DNA from: a virus
IMG/VR virus record: IMGVR_UViG_3300011116_001048
Coordinates: 54,565-118,564 of that record
Direction: 5' to 3' (one strand)
DNA length: 64,000 bases
This document shows positions 27,510 through 37,505 of the stretch, piece by piece. A program made the translations under genes and the position numbers. Every line of letters begins with the position of its first letter. Position 1 is the stretch's first letter. Under the pieces are notes generated by a model, which saw only the letters and a program-made list of their open reading frames with translations, made no database searches and was not told the DNA's origin.

Positions 27510-28741
27510 GTTACCTGTTTAACAATAAAGTGGGATTTGTGGATAATGCGGTGGACGCGTTTAATCGTCTCCGAGTTTCTACGGAATTTACACTTTTTGA
27601 CAGCCAAAATCGTTACCAAGCCAATGATAAGTGGGACACGTTTGGTGTAACAGGCGGCACTGCTGAATACGTTTTGAACGAAAGTGCTATTAATCTGATT
27701 GTGGGAACCACAGTAGGTTCCAAACTAACCAAAGAAACCAAGCGTGTGTTTCCGTATCAACCGGGTAAATCACTACTGATACTGAATACTTTTGCCATGG
27801 CTACGCCAGTAGACGGTGTACGTCAGCGTGTAGGATACTTTGGTATAACCGGTGGTGCCACTGCTGGTGTTCCGTATAACGGAATTTATTTAGAACAAGA
27901 CGGAATCACGTTAAGTATTGTTTTAGAATCTGCTTCACTAAACACCACAACCCGTGTAAATCAGACCGCATGGAACGGAGACACGTTTAACGGACTGGGA
28001 GCTTCAGGCAGAAGTCTAAACGTGACCAAAGGTAACATATTCTGGATGGACATTGAATGGTTAGGTGTAGGCGATGTCCGTACCGGATTCTTTGTTGACG
28101 GAAAACCGGTAGTGGCCCACACGTTCCATAATGATAATGAAAACTCAACCACGTATATGACTACTGCGTGTCTGCCTATTCGTTACGAGATAGAAACCAC
28201 TAAAGCACAAGCGTCCAGTCATACCATGAAACAGATTTGTTCCAGCGTTATTTCAGACGGTGGATACGAAGGGTTTAGTCGCAGATACAACGTTTCTTCG
28301 GATGGAGATTTAATTACCATGGGAACCGCAAAGGTGTATTATCCCCTAGTGTCTATCCGATTAAATCCTAACAGACTGGACTCTATTATTGTTCCGTCTA
28401 ATATCTCTATGGTATTAAACGGCCAACAATGGGTTCACTACCGTGTTGTATTAAACGGAACGTTTACTGGAGGAACCCCGGTTTGGAGTACCCACTACAA
28501 CGGAAATGTAGACTATATTGTTCACACCGCCGGAACTTTAGGTTTAACTGGAGCAACAGACATTATCGGCGGTTATATCAGTTCTAGTAGTTCCGTGATT
28601 GATATTAATTCTGCTTCAAACTTTAATTTTCAGCTAGGCCGTACTCAGACAGGAGTTAGTGATGTGTTGACCATAGTAGCAGCAGGAAGTTCTAACAATG
28701 CTGGTGTTGGTGTAGACTTGTCTTGGTTCGAGATCGTATAA
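27506..28741 (+). CDS. Virion structural protein (adhesin-like), 411 aa
   Basis: The likely start is ATG 27506, with GGAGA at 27496-27500 and an ATGA overlap; an in-frame ATG at 27494 would be embedded in the ribosome-binding site. The protein begins [20 protein letters not shown], then [17 protein letters not shown], a motif (FNRLRVS...TLFDS..RY) recurring at the N-terminus of structural proteins of T4-like marine phages. The rest is beta-strand-rich and Thr/Ser/Asn-rich without enzymatic motifs (for example [19 protein letters not shown]). It is placed between two fibre genes and probably belongs to the tail or capsid surface. Confidence 0.75.
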   Translation: MSYLFNNKVGFVDNAVDAFNRLRVSTEFTLFDSQNRYQANDKWDTFGVTGGTAEYVLNESAINLIVGTTVGSKLTKETKRVFPYQPGKSLLILNTFAMATPVDGVRQRVGYFGITGGATAGVPYNGIYLEQDGITLSIVLESASLNTTTRVNQTAWNGDTFNGLGASGRSLNVTKGNIFWMDIEWLGVGDVRTGFFVDGKPVVAHTFHNDNENSTTYMTTACLPIRYEIETTKAQASSHTMKQICSSVISDGGYEGFSRRYNVSSDGDLITMGTAKVYYPLVSIRLNPNRLDSIIVPSNISMVLNGQQWVHYRVVLNGTFTGGTPVWSTHYNGNVDYIVHTAGTLGLTGATDIIGGYISSSSSVIDINSASNFNFQLGRTQTGVSDVLTIVAAGSSNNAGVGVDLSWFEIV

Positions 28742-28744
28742 ATA
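28737..28744 (+). promoter_or_regulatory. Perfect T4-type late promoter TATAAATA
   Basis: TATAAATA overlaps the last codons of the upstream gene and ends ten bases before the ATG of the 943-residue fibre gene. In T4 this -10 element is recognised by gp55-containing RNA polymerase with no -35 box, and transcription starts about six bases downstream. Confidence 0.65.
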
Positions 28745-28754
28745 CCTTTAATCT

Positions 28755-31586
28755 ATGCCATTAAATTTTCCATCTAATCCTGCTGTAAACGAACCGTACA
28801 CTTTTGGTGGTCGTACGTGGATCTGGAACGGTTCTGCATGGGATTCGTATAACACTGCAGTTACTGGTCCTACTGGTCCTATTGGATTCACCGGAGCTAC
28901 GGGTCCAACAGGTCCAACAGGAGCTACGGGTCCTACTGGTCCTATTGGATTCACCGGAGCTACGGGTCCAACAGGTCCAACAGGAGCTACGGGTCCTACT
29001 GGTCCTATTGGATTCACCGGAGCTACGGGTCCAACAGGTCCAACAGGATTGCAAGGAAACACTGGGGCAACTGGTCCTGTAGGTGATTACGTAATATCGC
29101 TTAATGGATTAACTGGTATACTTTCGCTCCTAGCGTCCACAGGAATAAGTGTTGCTGCAGCCGAAAAAGGAATTACGTTTATTAATACCGGTGTACTGAA
29201 TTTTAATGGTTTAACTGGTGCTGTAACAGGAATTACACAAATTAATTCTGGATCAGGTATCTTAATATCTGGAACCACCAATCCAACTATAACAAACACT
29301 GGTGTTACCGGATTTAACGGTTTAACCGGAGCAGTGTCTGGTGTAACTGCAGTAAATGCTGGTACAGGTATCAGCGTATCAGGCACTACCAATCCTACCG
29401 TAACCAATACTGGTGTATTGAGTTTTAATACACTAACCGGAGCAGTAACAGGCGTAACACAAATAAACGCTGGATCGGGTGTACAGATAACAGGTACTAC
29501 CAATCCTACAATTACTAATACTGGCGTTACAGGATTTAACGGAGCAACAGGAAATGTTACTGGAGTTACTGGAGTTGCGGCAGGTACCGGTATCAGTATA
29601 TCCGGTTCCACCAATCCTACAATTACCAATACGGGTGTTCAGTCATTCAATGGTCTCACAGGAGCAGTATCTGGTGTTACCACATCCGTAGCTAATACCT
29701 TTACCGCACTTCAAACATTCAATACAGGTATAACTTCTGCTGGTGCCACATTTAACGGCAACGTGGCCATGACCAGCACTTCGTCCCATACAGGTCTTGC
29801 GTCCTTTGCTGGTGGTATTAGTGCTTCTGGTGGTATCACGTTTACAGGAACAATAAACGGACTTCGATTAACCGCTTTTGGTACAGACAATACTATAATC
29901 GGAGCAACAGGAGCAGGTATTGCCTTAACCACAGGAACAGACAACTTCTTTGGTGGGGCACGAGCAGGAGATGCAGTAACAACAGGTAGTAGAAACGTTG
30001 CTATAGGTACTGATGCGTTGGGCGGGACTACTGGAGCATCCGATACAGTAGCTATAGGATATAATGCTCTGTTAGTAAATAGAGCAGACGGTGCGGTAGC
30101 TATAGGATCCAATGCACTAAAAAGTTTAACAACGGGAACGGAAAATTTTGCATTAGGTTTTAATGCTGGAGCCGCAATCAATACGGGCAGTAGAAACGTG
30201 GCAATGGGTGCGTATGCGTTAGCACAAGCCACAACAGTAAATGATTGTGTGGCAATAGGACGTTATGCTCTAAACTATAAAACTGGTAGTGGCGACCATT
30301 GTGTTGCTATAGGTCCCGGTTCTATGTTATACGCAACATCGGCGTCTAATTGCGTTGCTGTTGGTGGTGCTTCACAAAGAGGTAGTGATCTGGTAACAGG
30401 TACGTATAATTCGTCTATCGGTTACGGGTCAATGCTTAATATAATAAGCGGTAACTACAATACCGCCGTAGGTTACAATTCATTATACAGTTTAACCGGC
30501 GGTTCAGAAAACATTGCTTTTGGTGGCGAAGCTTTGGTGGCTTTAACAAACACAGGAAAAAATACTGCTGTAGGTCAAGTTGCTTTACGAAACATTACCA
30601 CAGGTAATTCTAATACTGCTATAGGATATGGTGCTGGTCAATACAAAACTTCGTCAGATACCAATCATACTTTATCTGGTGATGCAAACGTGTATATTGG
30701 GTTTCAAGCTAGAGCCAGTGGAGACAATGTTACTAATGAAGTAGTTATAGGCGGCAATAAACCTGTTGGTTCTGGTTCTAATACTACAACTATTGGTAAT
30801 TCTTCTACAACATTAACTCAACTGTTTGGCAAAATTAGTACTGCCCAAGGTATCAGTGCTTCTGGTGGTATCACATTTCAGGATACTATTTCACTAAACG
30901 GACAAACATTTACAAATGTGGTTTCTTCTGTGAATGGTTTAACAGGAGCACTTGCTAATCTATCTGCACCGGCGGGGCTCACTTCATCTACTGCGGTATA
31001 TACGTTTCCTAACGGAGTGACTGCTTACAGTGCAAGTAGCACACCGTATTACACTTCTCCGTATTTTGGTTCTCGTTCTGTTAGTACTAGCACACTAACA
31101 CCAAACAGAACTTATTTTGTTTTACATCAAGCACCACGAGCGATATCTTTGAAGAATATAAGAATAGCCGCAAATTCGCCTTCAGTTGCTATGAACTTAT
31201 ATCTAAGTGTATGGACTGTGAATCCTTTAACAGGGTTACCACAATCTAGATTGTACGTATCTGGAGGACTAACGGCCAATGCTAGTACTTTTAACTATGT
31301 AACAGTAACAAATGCTTCAGGATTAGTTAGCGTGCCTGCAGGTCCATTTTATATGGCAGTAACAGTCAGTAATTCGCTTCCCACGTACGCACACAGTAAC
31401 GATAGATCGATAAATCTTTACGGATCCGATAATTACGTAACCGGTTATCAGAATTACGCTCCTGTTTTAGACACTGATGGATTTACTGCCCCAACCAGTA
31501 TCACTCAAGCAGGAACAACATTTGCTTTCGTTAATTATATTAATGCTGTGGCACCTACTCCAGTGATGGAGTGGAACCACGTATAA
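28755..31586 (+). CDS. Large modular tail-fibre protein with collagen-like and YadA-head-like repeats
   Basis: A 943-residue fibre. The N-terminus ([20 protein letters not shown], then NGSAWDSY) is the small Trp-rich domain common in phage fibres. Residues about 36-105 are Gly-X-Y triplets ([12 protein letters not shown]). Next come repeats built on [19 protein letters not shown] and [10 protein letters not shown], five or six copies. About residues 375-690 hold YadA-head-like repeats ([23 protein letters not shown]). The remainder is a beta-rich tip ([15 protein letters not shown]). This is a trimeric adhesin plan. A perfect late promoter lies upstream. The tip probably contacts the receptor. 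Confidence 0.9.
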   Translation: MPLNFPSNPAVNEPYTFGGRTWIWNGSAWDSYNTAVTGPTGPIGFTGATGPTGPTGATGPTGPIGFTGATGPTGPTGATGPTGPIGFTGATGPTGPTGLQGNTGATGPVGDYVISLNGLTGILSLLASTGISVAAAEKGITFINTGVLNFNGLTGAVTGITQINSGSGILISGTTNPTITNTGVTGFNGLTGAVSGVTAVNAGTGISVSGTTNPTVTNTGVLSFNTLTGAVTGVTQINAGSGVQITGTTNPTITNTGVTGFNGATGNVTGVTGVAAGTGISISGSTNPTITNTGVQSFNGLTGAVSGVTTSVANTFTALQTFNTGITSAGATFNGNVAMTSTSSHTGLASFAGGISASGGITFTGTINGLRLTAFGTDNTIIGATGAGIALTTGTDNFFGGARAGDAVTTGSRNVAIGTDALGGTTGASDTVAIGYNALLVNRADGAVAIGSNALKSLTTGTENFALGFNAGAAINTGSRNVAMGAYALAQATTVNDCVAIGRYALNYKTGSGDHCVAIGPGSMLYATSASNCVAVGGASQRGSDLVTGTYNSSIGYGSMLNIISGNYNTAVGYNSLYSLTGGSENIAFGGEALVALTNTGKNTAVGQVALRNITTGNSNTAIGYGAGQYKTSSDTNHTLSGDANVYIGFQARASGDNVTNEVVIGGNKPVGSGSNTTTIGNSSTTLTQLFGKISTAQGISASGGITFQDTISLNGQTFTNVVSSVNGLTGALANLSAPAGLTSSTAVYTFPNGVTAYSASSTPYYTSPYFGSRSVSTSTLTPNRTYFVLHQAPRAISLKNIRIAANSPSVAMNLYLSVWTVNPLTGLPQSRLYVSGGLTANASTFNYVTVTNASGLVSVPAGPFYMAVTVSNSLPTYAHSNDRSINLYGSDNYVTGYQNYAPVLDTDGFTAPTSITQAGTTFAFVNYINAVAPTPVMEWNHV
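28866..29048 (+). repeat. Three tandem 63-bp repeats encoding Gly-X-Y triplets
   Basis: Three nearly identical 63-base units start at 28866, 28929 and 28992, each encoding seven triplets [21 protein letters not shown]; the third ends early in GLQ. The near-perfect nucleotide identity points to recent expansion and to likely length variation by slippage or recombination among relatives. Each unit adds about 21 residues to the triple-helical stalk. Confidence 0.95.
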
Positions 31587-31596
31587 AGGAGATTTT

Positions 31597-31932
31597 ATGG
31601 ACGTAATGATTCATACAATTTACGATGAAGACACAGGAGAAACTGTAATTATCGATAAAAGACATTTTTATCGGTGTGTAGACCATCAGCTTCAAATTAT
31701 TCGTGAACAAGCCAAAACTCTTATTCTTGAAGCCGCACCAGAATACAAACAACGAAATGCTGCTTTAGGACTGTTATCTTCAGAAGAAATAGAAGAAATT
31801 AAAACAAAGATTCAAAATATTCGTACCGTTTCAAATCAAAAAGAACAGGAAATTTTATCTGTTGTTTGGGATGGAACAGAAAACACCAGACCGGCAGCAT
31901 GTGATGCGGTACAATCGGTAAGATGGGATTAA
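31597..31932 (+). CDS. Putative tail-fibre-associated protein (chaperone-like)
   Basis: A 111-residue protein with a strong ribosome-binding site (AAAGGAGATTTT before ATG). The central part reads IIREQAKTLILEAAPEYKQR, then NAALGLL, EEIEEIKTKIQNIR and SNQKEQEIL. That pattern (residues KQRNAALGL, then I..IR..SN..E) is found in small proteins encoded directly downstream of phage fibres and annotated as fibre assembly or accessory proteins. The position just after the large fibre agrees. Direct binding to the fibre is an inference. Confidence 0.6.
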   Translation: MDVMIHTIYDEDTGETVIIDKRHFYRCVDHQLQIIREQAKTLILEAAPEYKQRNAALGLLSSEEIEEIKTKIQNIRTVSNQKEQEILSVVWDGTENTRPAACDAVQSVRWD

Positions 31933-31936
31933 TTAT

Positions 31937-31965
31937 TTGACTTTGTTATTTTTTTAATGTATACT
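31937..31965 (+). promoter_or_regulatory. Early sigma70-type promoter for the dut-43 operon
   Basis: TTGACT (31937-31942), 17 bases and TATACT (31960-31965) form a strong sigma70 promoter. The dut ATG is at 31973, seven bases beyond the -10 box and with no Shine-Dalgarno sequence, so transcription should start at or within one base of the initiator codon. It would restart early transcription after the late fibre block. Confidence 0.65.
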
Positions 31966-31972
31966 ATGACAA

Positions 31973-32491
31973 ATGCTGAAATACTATAAAGTCCATCCAG
32001 ACGCACAACCACCAGTATTTGCAACCCCCGGATCTGCATGTTTTGATCTGAAGGCGTATCTGGGAAATGATATTTTTCAGGTGCGTGGATATTGCCAGAA
32101 CAACCGTGAGTGTAATGTGGCCATTCACCAGACCACTGAAGACCGTTACGTAAAGATTGAACCGGGTCAACGTATTCTGGTTCCTACTGGTCTTGTATTT
32201 GATATCCCCGAAGGATACTCTGTGCGTGTTCACGCCCGTTCTGGTCTGGCGTTGAAGCAAGGTCTAGTAATGGCTAATGCTGAAGGTATCATTGATTGGG
32301 ATTACGTGGAACAAACCCATATTATGGTTCTGAATGTTTCAAACGAAAATTTGTTTGTCCATAATGGCGAACGTATTGCTCAAGGTGAACTGGTTCCTGT
32401 ACTACAGTACAGTATTGAACCCACCGAAACAAAGCCCGAGCAAAAGACCAGTCGTAGTGGTGGTTTTGGATCAACAGGAGTACACGGATGA
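31973..32491 (+). CDS. dut: dUTPase
   Basis: Trimeric dUTP pyrophosphatase, which hydrolyses dUTP to dUMP and supplies substrate for thymidylate synthase. All five motifs are visible in the 172 residues: GSACFDLKA, HARSGLALKQG, GIIDWDYVEQ, GERIAQGELVPV and the C-terminal RSGGFGSTG. An insertion between motifs 1 and 2 (YCQNNRECNVAIHQTTEDRY) lengthens it. No alternative in-frame start lies near, so the leaderless ATG is probably real. The end overlaps the next gene by ATGA. Confidence 0.95.
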   Translation: MLKYYKVHPDAQPPVFATPGSACFDLKAYLGNDIFQVRGYCQNNRECNVAIHQTTEDRYVKIEPGQRILVPTGLVFDIPEGYSVRVHARSGLALKQGLVMANAEGIIDWDYVEQTHIMVLNVSNENLFVHNGERIAQGELVPVLQYSIEPTETKPEQKTSRSGGFGSTGVHG

Positions 32492-32808
32492 CGCGAGACG
32501 ACCTAATTCGTAATCACGAGATGCTGTGCAATACCGCCCGTGAATTGATGAAGAAAAAAAATGCAGATTACGCAGGTCGAAACGGTGTAGAGCCGTTTGC
32601 TAATTTTACCCGCGTGGAAGCCATGGGTATTTGCCCAACCGAAGTAGGATTTTTGGTCCGTGTAACCGACAAGATGAGCCGCCTATCTTCGTTTATGGAA
32701 TCGGGCAAACTTGAGGTTGCCAACGAGTCTTTTGAGGATACAATAGTAGACGTGATTAACTACATGGTGCTACTACACTCGTATCTAAAAGACAAAAAGC
32801 ATGGCTGA
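32488..32808 (+). CDS. DUF1599-like (nucleotide-modification-associated domain 1) protein
   Basis: A 106-residue protein with KKKNADYAGRNGVEPFANF, VGFLVRVTDKMSRLSSF and NESFEDTIVDVINYMVLLHS. This matches the DUF1599 pattern (KN.DYG...PF.NF, then VR..DK..RL, then DT..D..NY), often placed near nucleotide metabolism and called nucleotide-modification-associated domain 1. It sits between dut and polymerase 43 and overlaps both neighbours. A role in handling a modified or rare nucleotide is inferred from family name and position only. Confidence 0.8.
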   Translation: MTRDDLIRNHEMLCNTARELMKKKNADYAGRNGVEPFANFTRVEAMGICPTEVGFLVRVTDKMSRLSSFMESGKLEVANESFEDTIVDVINYMVLLHSYLKDKKHG

Positions 32809-35371
32809 ATTTTACACTGCTGTACACTGTTTCGGTGATACCATTGCCGAGATTTATTATAAGGATGGGAAGCGGTACACACGGAAGACGCAGTTTCTTC
32901 CGTCGCTGTACGCTCCATCACTAACCAAGGCAACTCCGTGGAGATCCCTGGAAGGTCTTCCTCTAGACGAGTTCTGCCCCGGTTCTATCTCTGAATGTAA
33001 AGACACCATTGAGCAATACTCTAACGTGGCCAACTTCCAGATCTACGGTAATACCGACTGGACCGCACAGTATATTGCCAAAACGTATCCCGGAGAAGTG
33101 GAATACGATTACAAGGCTCTTCGTATCGGATTCTTAGACATTGAGACCGAATCGGAAGACGGATTCCCGTCTATCTCCGATCCCAACGAACGCATCAACG
33201 CTATTACCATTGAGACAGACGGTAAGCGTGTCTCGTTTGCTCTACACGAGTTTGACCTGCCCGGTGTGGAGTGCCATGTGTTTGGAGACGAACGCAGCAT
33301 GCTTCGGGCATTCTTGGAGTATTGGGAGCTACACTATCCTGATATCATTACGGGATGGAACATCCGATTCTTTGATATTCCGTACATCTACGGGCGTATT
33401 GCTAAACTGTTTGACGAGAAGACCGCCAAGCGGCTGTCTCCGTTCAAGAAGATCCAAGAAAAGATTATTAACCGTAAGGGTAAAGACCATACGGTATTTG
33501 ATCTGCTGGGTGTGGCTACTCTGGACTACTACGAACTGTACATCAAGTTTACGTACACCAATCGTGAGTCGTACGCTCTAAACCATATCGCTCAGGTAGA
33601 ACTGGGTGAGAGGAAGCTGGACTATACCGAACACGACAGTATTCGTGAGTTCTACACCAACGACTTTCAGAAGTTTATGGAGTACAACTCTCATGACGTT
33701 ACTCTGGTCCAGAAACTAGACAAGAAGCTGAAACTGCTAGAACTGGTTGTGGCTCTGGCGTACAATGCCAAAGTTAATTTCACAGACACGTTCAGTCAGG
33801 TTAAGACGTGGGACTGTATCATCTACCATCACCTCCACTCCAAGGGTGTCGTGATCCCACTAAAGCCCCAAGCAGAAGAGAAGGCCCAGCAGTTTGAAGG
33901 TGCGTATGTGAAAGATCCTCAGGTGGGCATGCACAACTGGATTGTGTCGTTTGACTTGGATTCGTTGTATCCCCATCTTATTATGGGTTTTAATATTTCT
34001 CCAGAAACCAAGGATAAGTTGGGTAAAAGAAATACTTTAAGCCCGGATTATATTCTTAATCCAGAATCTGAAGAGGCTGGCAAGCAATTTATTCGTTATC
34101 AAGACCATTACGAATATGCCAAAAAACATAACACCACTATTGCGGCTAATGGTGTGTATTTTACACGGGCCAAGCAAGGCTTTTTGCCTGAACTGATGGA
34201 AACCATGTACGGTGAGCGTAAGCTGTACAAGGAAAAGATGTTGGATGCCAAGAGAGAACTAAAGGCTCTGCCTGATACTGCATCTCAGGCAGAACGAGAT
34301 CGATTAGAGTTTGATATAACCAAATACCATAACTTTCAATTGGTCCGTAAGATTCAGCTAAACTCTGCTTTTGGAACAGTGGGAAATCCTTATTTTAGGT
34401 TTTACGATATTGATTGTGCAGAAGCCATAACTGTTTCCGGTAAACTGGCAATTCGTTGGATTGAACAAGAATTAAACAAGTACCTGAACAAAATGGCCGG
34501 TACCACAGACGTAGACTTTGTGGTGGCTTCAGATACCGATTCGGTGTACTTATGTCTGGATAAAGTTGTGCAAAAGATTTTTACCAAGCCTGCTACCAAT
34601 CAAAAAATCACCACAACTTTGGAAAAGTTATGTAAGGACAAGATTGAACCGTTTATTGCAGACAGCTACGAGAAGTTGGCCACGCGTGTAAACGCATACG
34701 CCCAGAAAATGCGTATGAAGCGTGAAAGTATTTGCAGCAAGGGTATCTGGACCGCCAAAAAGAGGTATATGCTTAATGTGATGATGGGCGAAGACGGAGT
34801 ACTACTCAAAGAACCAGAACTCAAGATCATGGGTATTGAAACCGCACGGTCCAGTACACCACAGATTGTACGTCAGGCTCTGAAGACCGCAATAGGTCTG
34901 ATTATGAATCAGGGTGAGGCTGCTGTCAAACAGTTTGTTCAAACGTTTCAAGACCAGTTTAACGCTGCACCTGTGGAAGAGATTGCGTTTCCACGATCTG
35001 TTACAGGTATGGAAAAGTATTCGTGCAAGACTAATGTGTACAAGAAGTCTACACCCATTGCTGTCAAAGGTTCGCTACTGTTTAACCATTTCTTAACAAA
35101 GCATGGGCTGGATAAAAAATACCGGTTAATTGGTGAAGCAGATAAAATTAAATTTATTTACCTGAAAGAACCTAATCCACTTTCACACGTAAGTGGAAAA
35201 GAACAAGTTATTTCGTTTATGAACCAGATTCCTAAGGAACTCCACCTAGATAAGTACGTGAACCGGGATCTACAATTTGAAAAATCTTTCAAAGAGCCCT
35301 TGAAAACCATTTTAGATGTGCTATACTGGAGTATTGAAAACCAGCCGACGCTGGAAGACTTTTTTGTGTAA
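32801..35371 (+). CDS. 43: Replicative DNA polymerase gp43 (family B)
   Basis: An 856-residue family B polymerase with proofreading exonuclease. Exo motifs: FLDIETE around residues 111-117, NIRFFDIPYIYGR, and YNSHDVTLVQKLD. Polymerase motifs: motif A SFDLDSLYPHLI near 385, motif B KIQLNSAFG near 516, and motif C ASDTDS near 577. It overlaps the DUF1599 gene by eight bases. The C-terminal ENQPTLEDFFV keeps the short hydrophobic/acidic clamp-binding-like tail expected of gp43. In T4 this gene follows regA directly; here it is about 26 kb away. Confidence 0.97.
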   Translation: MAEFYTAVHCFGDTIAEIYYKDGKRYTRKTQFLPSLYAPSLTKATPWRSLEGLPLDEFCPGSISECKDTIEQYSNVANFQIYGNTDWTAQYIAKTYPGEVEYDYKALRIGFLDIETESEDGFPSISDPNERINAITIETDGKRVSFALHEFDLPGVECHVFGDERSMLRAFLEYWELHYPDIITGWNIRFFDIPYIYGRIAKLFDEKTAKRLSPFKKIQEKIINRKGKDHTVFDLLGVATLDYYELYIKFTYTNRESYALNHIAQVELGERKLDYTEHDSIREFYTNDFQKFMEYNSHDVTLVQKLDKKLKLLELVVALAYNAKVNFTDTFSQVKTWDCIIYHHLHSKGVVIPLKPQAEEKAQQFEGAYVKDPQVGMHNWIVSFDLDSLYPHLIMGFNISPETKDKLGKRNTLSPDYILNPESEEAGKQFIRYQDHYEYAKKHNTTIAANGVYFTRAKQGFLPELMETMYGERKLYKEKMLDAKRELKALPDTASQAERDRLEFDITKYHNFQLVRKIQLNSAFGTVGNPYFRFYDIDCAEAITVSGKLAIRWIEQELNKYLNKMAGTTDVDFVVASDTDSVYLCLDKVVQKIFTKPATNQKITTTLEKLCKDKIEPFIADSYEKLATRVNAYAQKMRMKRESICSKGIWTAKKRYMLNVMMGEDGVLLKEPELKIMGIETARSSTPQIVRQALKTAIGLIMNQGEAAVKQFVQTFQDQFNAAPVEEIAFPRSVTGMEKYSCKTNVYKKSTPIAVKGSLLFNHFLTKHGLDKKYRLIGEADKIKFIYLKEPNPLSHVSGKEQVISFMNQIPKELHLDKYVNRDLQFEKSFKEPLKTILDVLYWSIENQPTLEDFFV

Positions 35372-35381
35372 GGGCACACAT

Positions 35382-35462
35382 ATGGACCTGTCAACCCTGG
35401 TATTTTTGGTTATTATTGTGATATTTTGTGATATTTTAGAAAAATGGATGAATAAAGAGTAA
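35382..35462 (+). CDS. Small single-span membrane peptide (26 aa)
   Basis: ATG 35382 is preceded by AAGGG and the frame ends at TAA 35460-35462. The 26 residues comprise a short N-terminus (MDLSTL), a hydrophobic span (VFLVIIVIFCDIL) and a charged end (EKWMNKE), fitting a tiny membrane peptide. It is the only frame filling the gap between the polymerase and the next gene. Such peptides are common in phages, but the function is unknown and chance cannot be excluded. Confidence 0.4.
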   Translation: MDLSTLVFLVIIVIFCDILEKWMNKE

Positions 35463-35502
35463 ACATATATAAGTGTATACACATTTATGAGGAACCCGCA
35501 GC

Positions 35503-37503
35503 ATGTTTAACCCCTTTGGAAATGTACTAAGATTCCCTGATGGCCGAGTTATAGTCAAACAGCCCAATGGAATGTGGAAAGACACCACTACAGGGGTTCA
35601 GTTCCACCAAAACACCGCCCAAGACTTGTTTTACTCGTCCATGTATCATCTAGACGTTTCAGACGGTGGACGGGTAAAAAAAGCAAGAAGTGGCGATGGT
35701 TCAACTTTAAATTTGGATTTTACTGCTACAACCTCTTTAAATTCCATGTTTACGTTTAGTCGAACCACTACGGCAACCTTCATCAACAGCAGCGGGCTGG
35801 TGCAATATGCAGATGCGAATCTGATTCTTCAGAGTGAGTCCCTAGCCACGTCACCGTGGACCCCAACCAATGGAGCAAGTGTTGCCGACGTTTCAACCAC
35901 AAATCCGATAGGAGGCTCAACGGCAACACAACTGACTTCTGGTGGCGCAAATAACTCTGTTCTGCAAGCACCATCTCTCGCAGCAAGTGTTCCACACACG
36001 GTGCGGTTTTGGGTGCGTGGCGGAACGTCTACACAGATGCAGTTCGGATACTTCGCTGGTAGTTTTCAGACCGCAAGCGGAGTCACGGTTGTCGGAAGTG
36101 GAAGCGTGATTGGTACTGGGTTGATGACGATTACGGGATTGTCTACGACAACGTGGACGCAAGTTACATTTGTGTTGGCCTCGCCAGCCGCCAGTGGGTC
36201 ACTTCTGTTCTATCCAGACACCGCAAGCCCAACTGTTGGAAGAACGAACTTTGTGTGGGGTGTGCAGATGAATGCAGGATCAACTGCAAGTGCGTACAAT
36301 CGCACGACTACTTCTGCCTACCATTCCCCCCGTTTCGACTACGACCCGACCACGCTCGCGCCTCGCGGGCTGCTGATTGAAGGCAGCGCGACCAACTTAA
36401 TACCGTACAGTTTTGCTATGACCGGTGGACAATGGGAGTATGCTGCAGGAGGAACTATTACAGTTACACTTAATACCTCAGAGACGACCGCACCAGACGG
36501 AACAACCGGAGCAATAAAGATACTAAAAAACTCCGGTTCAAATTCGTACACATTTGTACGAAACTCAGTAACACCAACAACGTCTGATTATCACACTGTA
36601 AGTTTTTGGGCCAAAAAACCTAGTATTAACGGATCAACATACGCAGGATTGCGTACCACCGGTGCAGGATTTGTGCCAGCAGACGCAACTAAAAGTATAG
36701 TATTTGATCTGGTAAACGGTACTGTTGTGACTGGTTTGAGCGGAAACCAGTTTTACACCAATCCTACAATTACGCCGTATAGAGACGGTTGGTACCGAAT
36801 AAGTGCCACATCTGGGGCAACTATGGCTTCAGGGTTAGGATCTGTTTACGCCAGCATATGTATGACAACTCCTGAAGATAATGGCAAAGAAAACAACACG
36901 CTTCCAGCAAACACAAGCATGTATGTATGGGGTCCTATGCATGAAGCTGGATCTGGGGCTTCATCGTACATTCCAACCGGTGCGGCATCGGGAGGTGCTC
37001 AAAGAACATCAGATAATGCGTATCTAACAAATTGGTCTGCATTCTCATCAAACTGGAACCAATACGAAGGAACTCTGTTAATCGATGGTGATGTAACCAG
37101 AATTTCTTCAATTCAATCATATCCACGTATTGTTGCGTTTACTACCACAACAAACACCACTCCACGATTTGGTGTATTTATGGATACTGCGCTCAATACA
37201 TACAAAGGAGAAGTGTATCTTCAAACATATCTTATAGATGCAACGGTAAGTATAACACCCGGAACACGATTTGTTCACGCAATTTCTGCTCTTCAAGATA
37301 CAACAAGCCGTTTGCGTGGATCGATAAACGGGAGTACAGTCACAGAAGTTACTGACGCTTCACCTCTTGGTTTAACTTTGGTTGGAGGTCTGGCTTTTAA
37401 CTCCGGCCCAAATACTAATTGCCCATCCGTTCATTTGCGCCGTGTAAAATATTGGCCTCGTGCTTTTTCACAAACAGAACTAAATTCTATTACCACAATC
37501 TAA
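35503..37503 (+). CDS. Mosaic tail-spike/fibre protein with lectin-like domains
   Basis: A 666-residue protein. The N-terminus (FNPFGNVLRFPDGRVIVKQP) is a short anchoring domain. Then come a TFSRTTTATFINSSGLVQYA/NLILQSESLATSPW module of a type seen in phage head-fibre or tail-spike proteins, a carbohydrate-binding-like beta sandwich, the linker SPRFDYDPTTLAPRGLLIEG, then a second similar sandwich (NLIPYSFAMTGGQWEYAAGG) and a C-terminal concanavalin-like domain. The DNA of the first sandwich and linker (about 35.8-36.4 kb) is visibly more GC-rich than what follows, indicating a domain swap. GAGGAA precedes the ATG. Confidence 0.82.
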   Translation: MFNPFGNVLRFPDGRVIVKQPNGMWKDTTTGVQFHQNTAQDLFYSSMYHLDVSDGGRVKKARSGDGSTLNLDFTATTSLNSMFTFSRTTTATFINSSGLVQYADANLILQSESLATSPWTPTNGASVADVSTTNPIGGSTATQLTSGGANNSVLQAPSLAASVPHTVRFWVRGGTSTQMQFGYFAGSFQTASGVTVVGSGSVIGTGLMTITGLSTTTWTQVTFVLASPAASGSLLFYPDTASPTVGRTNFVWGVQMNAGSTASAYNRTTTSAYHSPRFDYDPTTLAPRGLLIEGSATNLIPYSFAMTGGQWEYAAGGTITVTLNTSETTAPDGTTGAIKILKNSGSNSYTFVRNSVTPTTSDYHTVSFWAKKPSINGSTYAGLRTTGAGFVPADATKSIVFDLVNGTVVTGLSGNQFYTNPTITPYRDGWYRISATSGATMASGLGSVYASICMTTPEDNGKENNTLPANTSMYVWGPMHEAGSGASSYIPTGAASGGAQRTSDNAYLTNWSAFSSNWNQYEGTLLIDGDVTRISSIQSYPRIVAFTTTTNTTPRFGVFMDTALNTYKGEVYLQTYLIDATVSITPGTRFVHAISALQDTTSRLRGSINGSTVTEVTDASPLGLTLVGGLAFNSGPNTNCPSVHLRRVKYWPRAFSQTELNSITTI

Positions 37504-37505
37504 TT

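Noticed and set aside
28866-29048. Regular direct repeats that could suggest a CRISPR array
   Set aside because: The repeats are contiguous with no spacers, keep the reading frame and encode Gly-X-Y triplets; no Cas genes are present.
29087-30232. Long minus-strand open frames opposite the 943-aa fibre
   Set aside because: Products are low-complexity Pro/Val/Ala repeats that mirror the [10 protein letters not shown] and YadA-like repeats; no start signals.
20111-31586. Diversity-generating retroelement acting on the fibres
   Set aside because: No reverse transcriptase and no template/variable repeat pair with A-specific differences was seen in the window.
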